A stretch of DNA of 6,101 nucleotides from JAIBAI01 sp044238875 (GTDB lineage Bacteria > Bacteroidota > Bacteroidia > M30B66). The notes under the pieces are model-generated. The model made no database searches and was not told the origin of the DNA. It saw only the letters and a list, made by a program, of their open reading frames with translations. Position numbers and translations under genes: made by a program. Below, one piece after another: positions 5,538-6,101 of this stretch; positions within the stretch are counted from its first letter, which is position 1; each line of letters begins with the position of its first letter. The stretch covers positions 1-6,101 of the forward strand of contig JBIICM010000152.1 in the NCBI GenBank assembly GCA_044238875.1, read 5' to 3'.

Positions 5538-6101
5538 ATGGAAAATGCGAAAATACAGATGAGTGGAATAAGTCCGACGCTCTGCCTGCGCGGAAATTTA
5601 CTGACTTTTGAAAACGCCTTGGTGATGGGGATTATCAATGTTAACGATGATTCATTTTACGCCGCCAGCAGGGCGAAGCATACTGATCAGATTTTACAGC
5701 TCGCCGGGCAGCATATTCAGGATGGAGCTGCGTTTATTGATGTAGGTATCAGCAGTAGCCGACCAGGTGCAATATTGGCTGAACCGGAGTACGAAATAGA
5801 AAGACTGAAACCGGTAATAAAGGCACTCAGGGAAACCTTTCCGGAGGTGCTGATTTCGGTTGATACCATTTATGCAAACGTTGCACAGAAAGCCATGGAA
5901 TGGGGTGCGGATATGATCAATGATATTTCCGGAGGGCAAATTGACAGGGAAATGCTGCCCTTAGCGGCGAGAGAAAACTGGCCTTACATAATGATGCACA
6001 TGCGCGGAACGCCTGCAACCATGCAGACGCTCACCCAATACAATAATCTGGTGCCGGAGATTATTTCTGAACTGGCCGAAAGGGTTCAGATGCTACGAAG
6101 G
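5538..6101 (+). CDS. folP: Dihydropteroate synthase, 3' end beyond window
   Basis: The enzyme joins 6-hydroxymethyl-7,8-dihydropterin pyrophosphate to p-aminobenzoate to make dihydropteroate, a cytoplasmic step of folate synthesis and the sulfonamide target. The 188 residues present cover roughly the first two thirds of a TIM barrel usually about 270-280 long. Visible landmarks are VMGIINVNDDSF (29-40, loop 1), IDVGISSSRPGA (67-78, loop 2), ISVDT (106-110), INDISGG (127-133) and MMHMRGTPATMQ (152-163). Loop 1 departs from the usual NVTPDSF-x-DGG: Thr-Pro is Asn-Asp, and the Asp before GG is Ala (42). The C-terminal Lys and Arg motifs lie outside the window. The ATG at 5538 gives a typical short leader before the first strand, and the ATG at 5559 is a possible alternative start. 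It is divergent from DUF1599 with a 19-bp gap, so its promoter must lie partly within that gene. Confidence 0.93.
   Translation, partial: MENAKIQMSGISPTLCLRGNLLTFENALVMGIINVNDDSFYAASRAKHTDQILQLAGQHIQDGAAFIDVGISSSRPGAILAEPEYEIERLKPVIKALRETFPEVLISVDTIYANVAQKAMEWGADMINDISGGQIDREMLPLAARENWPYIMMHMRGTPATMQTLTQYNNLVPEIISELAERVQMLRR

Noticed and set aside
5694..5939. Minus-strand open frame of 81 codons antisense to folP
   Set aside because: FolP motifs on the plus strand are unmistakable across the same interval. The antisense frame shows nothing recognisable.

Overview
The window looks like a chromosomal segment of a Bacteroidota bacterium. Two proteins carry the C-terminal sorting domain of the type IX secretion system, which is confined to that phylum. 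The DUF1599, DoxX-like and folP genes form a neighbourhood I recall from Bacteroidota chromosomes. Purine-rich ribosome binding sites are mostly absent, and several AT-rich TAnnTTTG-like promoter boxes fit the same phylum. I cannot place it to genus from sequence alone.

Layout, left to right. Positions 1-106 hold an AT-rich inverted-repeat structure that looks like a two-way transcription terminator. Next is a tRNA-Arg(CCG) on the minus strand (115-188). A clear intrinsic terminator (227-261) closes the following minus-strand gene (284-1945), which encodes a secreted surface protein with two copies of a ~150-residue domain and a type IX sorting domain. A 409-bp divergent intergenic region follows. 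It contains a striking 34-bp near-perfect palindrome (2228-2261) and a candidate promoter. A plus-strand gene (2355-3350) encodes a second, smaller type IX cargo protein. It converges, with only 18 bp between stop codons, on a three-gene minus-strand operon read from right to left: DUF1599 (5518-4976), a DoxX/MauE-like membrane protein with a thioredoxin-like C-terminal domain (4944-3817), and a small TonB C-terminal-domain protein (ending at 3369). Finally, folP (dihydropteroate synthase) starts at 5538 on the plus strand, 19 bp from the DUF1599 start, and runs off the window end.

How the genes may work together. The two cargo proteins are probably exported by Sec and then by the type IX system, and displayed on or released from the cell surface; their ligands are unknown. 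The right-hand block is a housekeeping neighbourhood (folate synthesis, a nucleotide-related DUF1599 protein, an envelope redox-type membrane protein). The TonB-domain protein is odd because it has no membrane anchor of its own.

I do not see a clear new defence or mobile system. The points most worth following up are the 34-bp palindrome, the altered active-site loop 1 of FolP, the anchorless TonB domain overlapping the DoxX gene, and the loss of CXXC in the thioredoxin-like domain.
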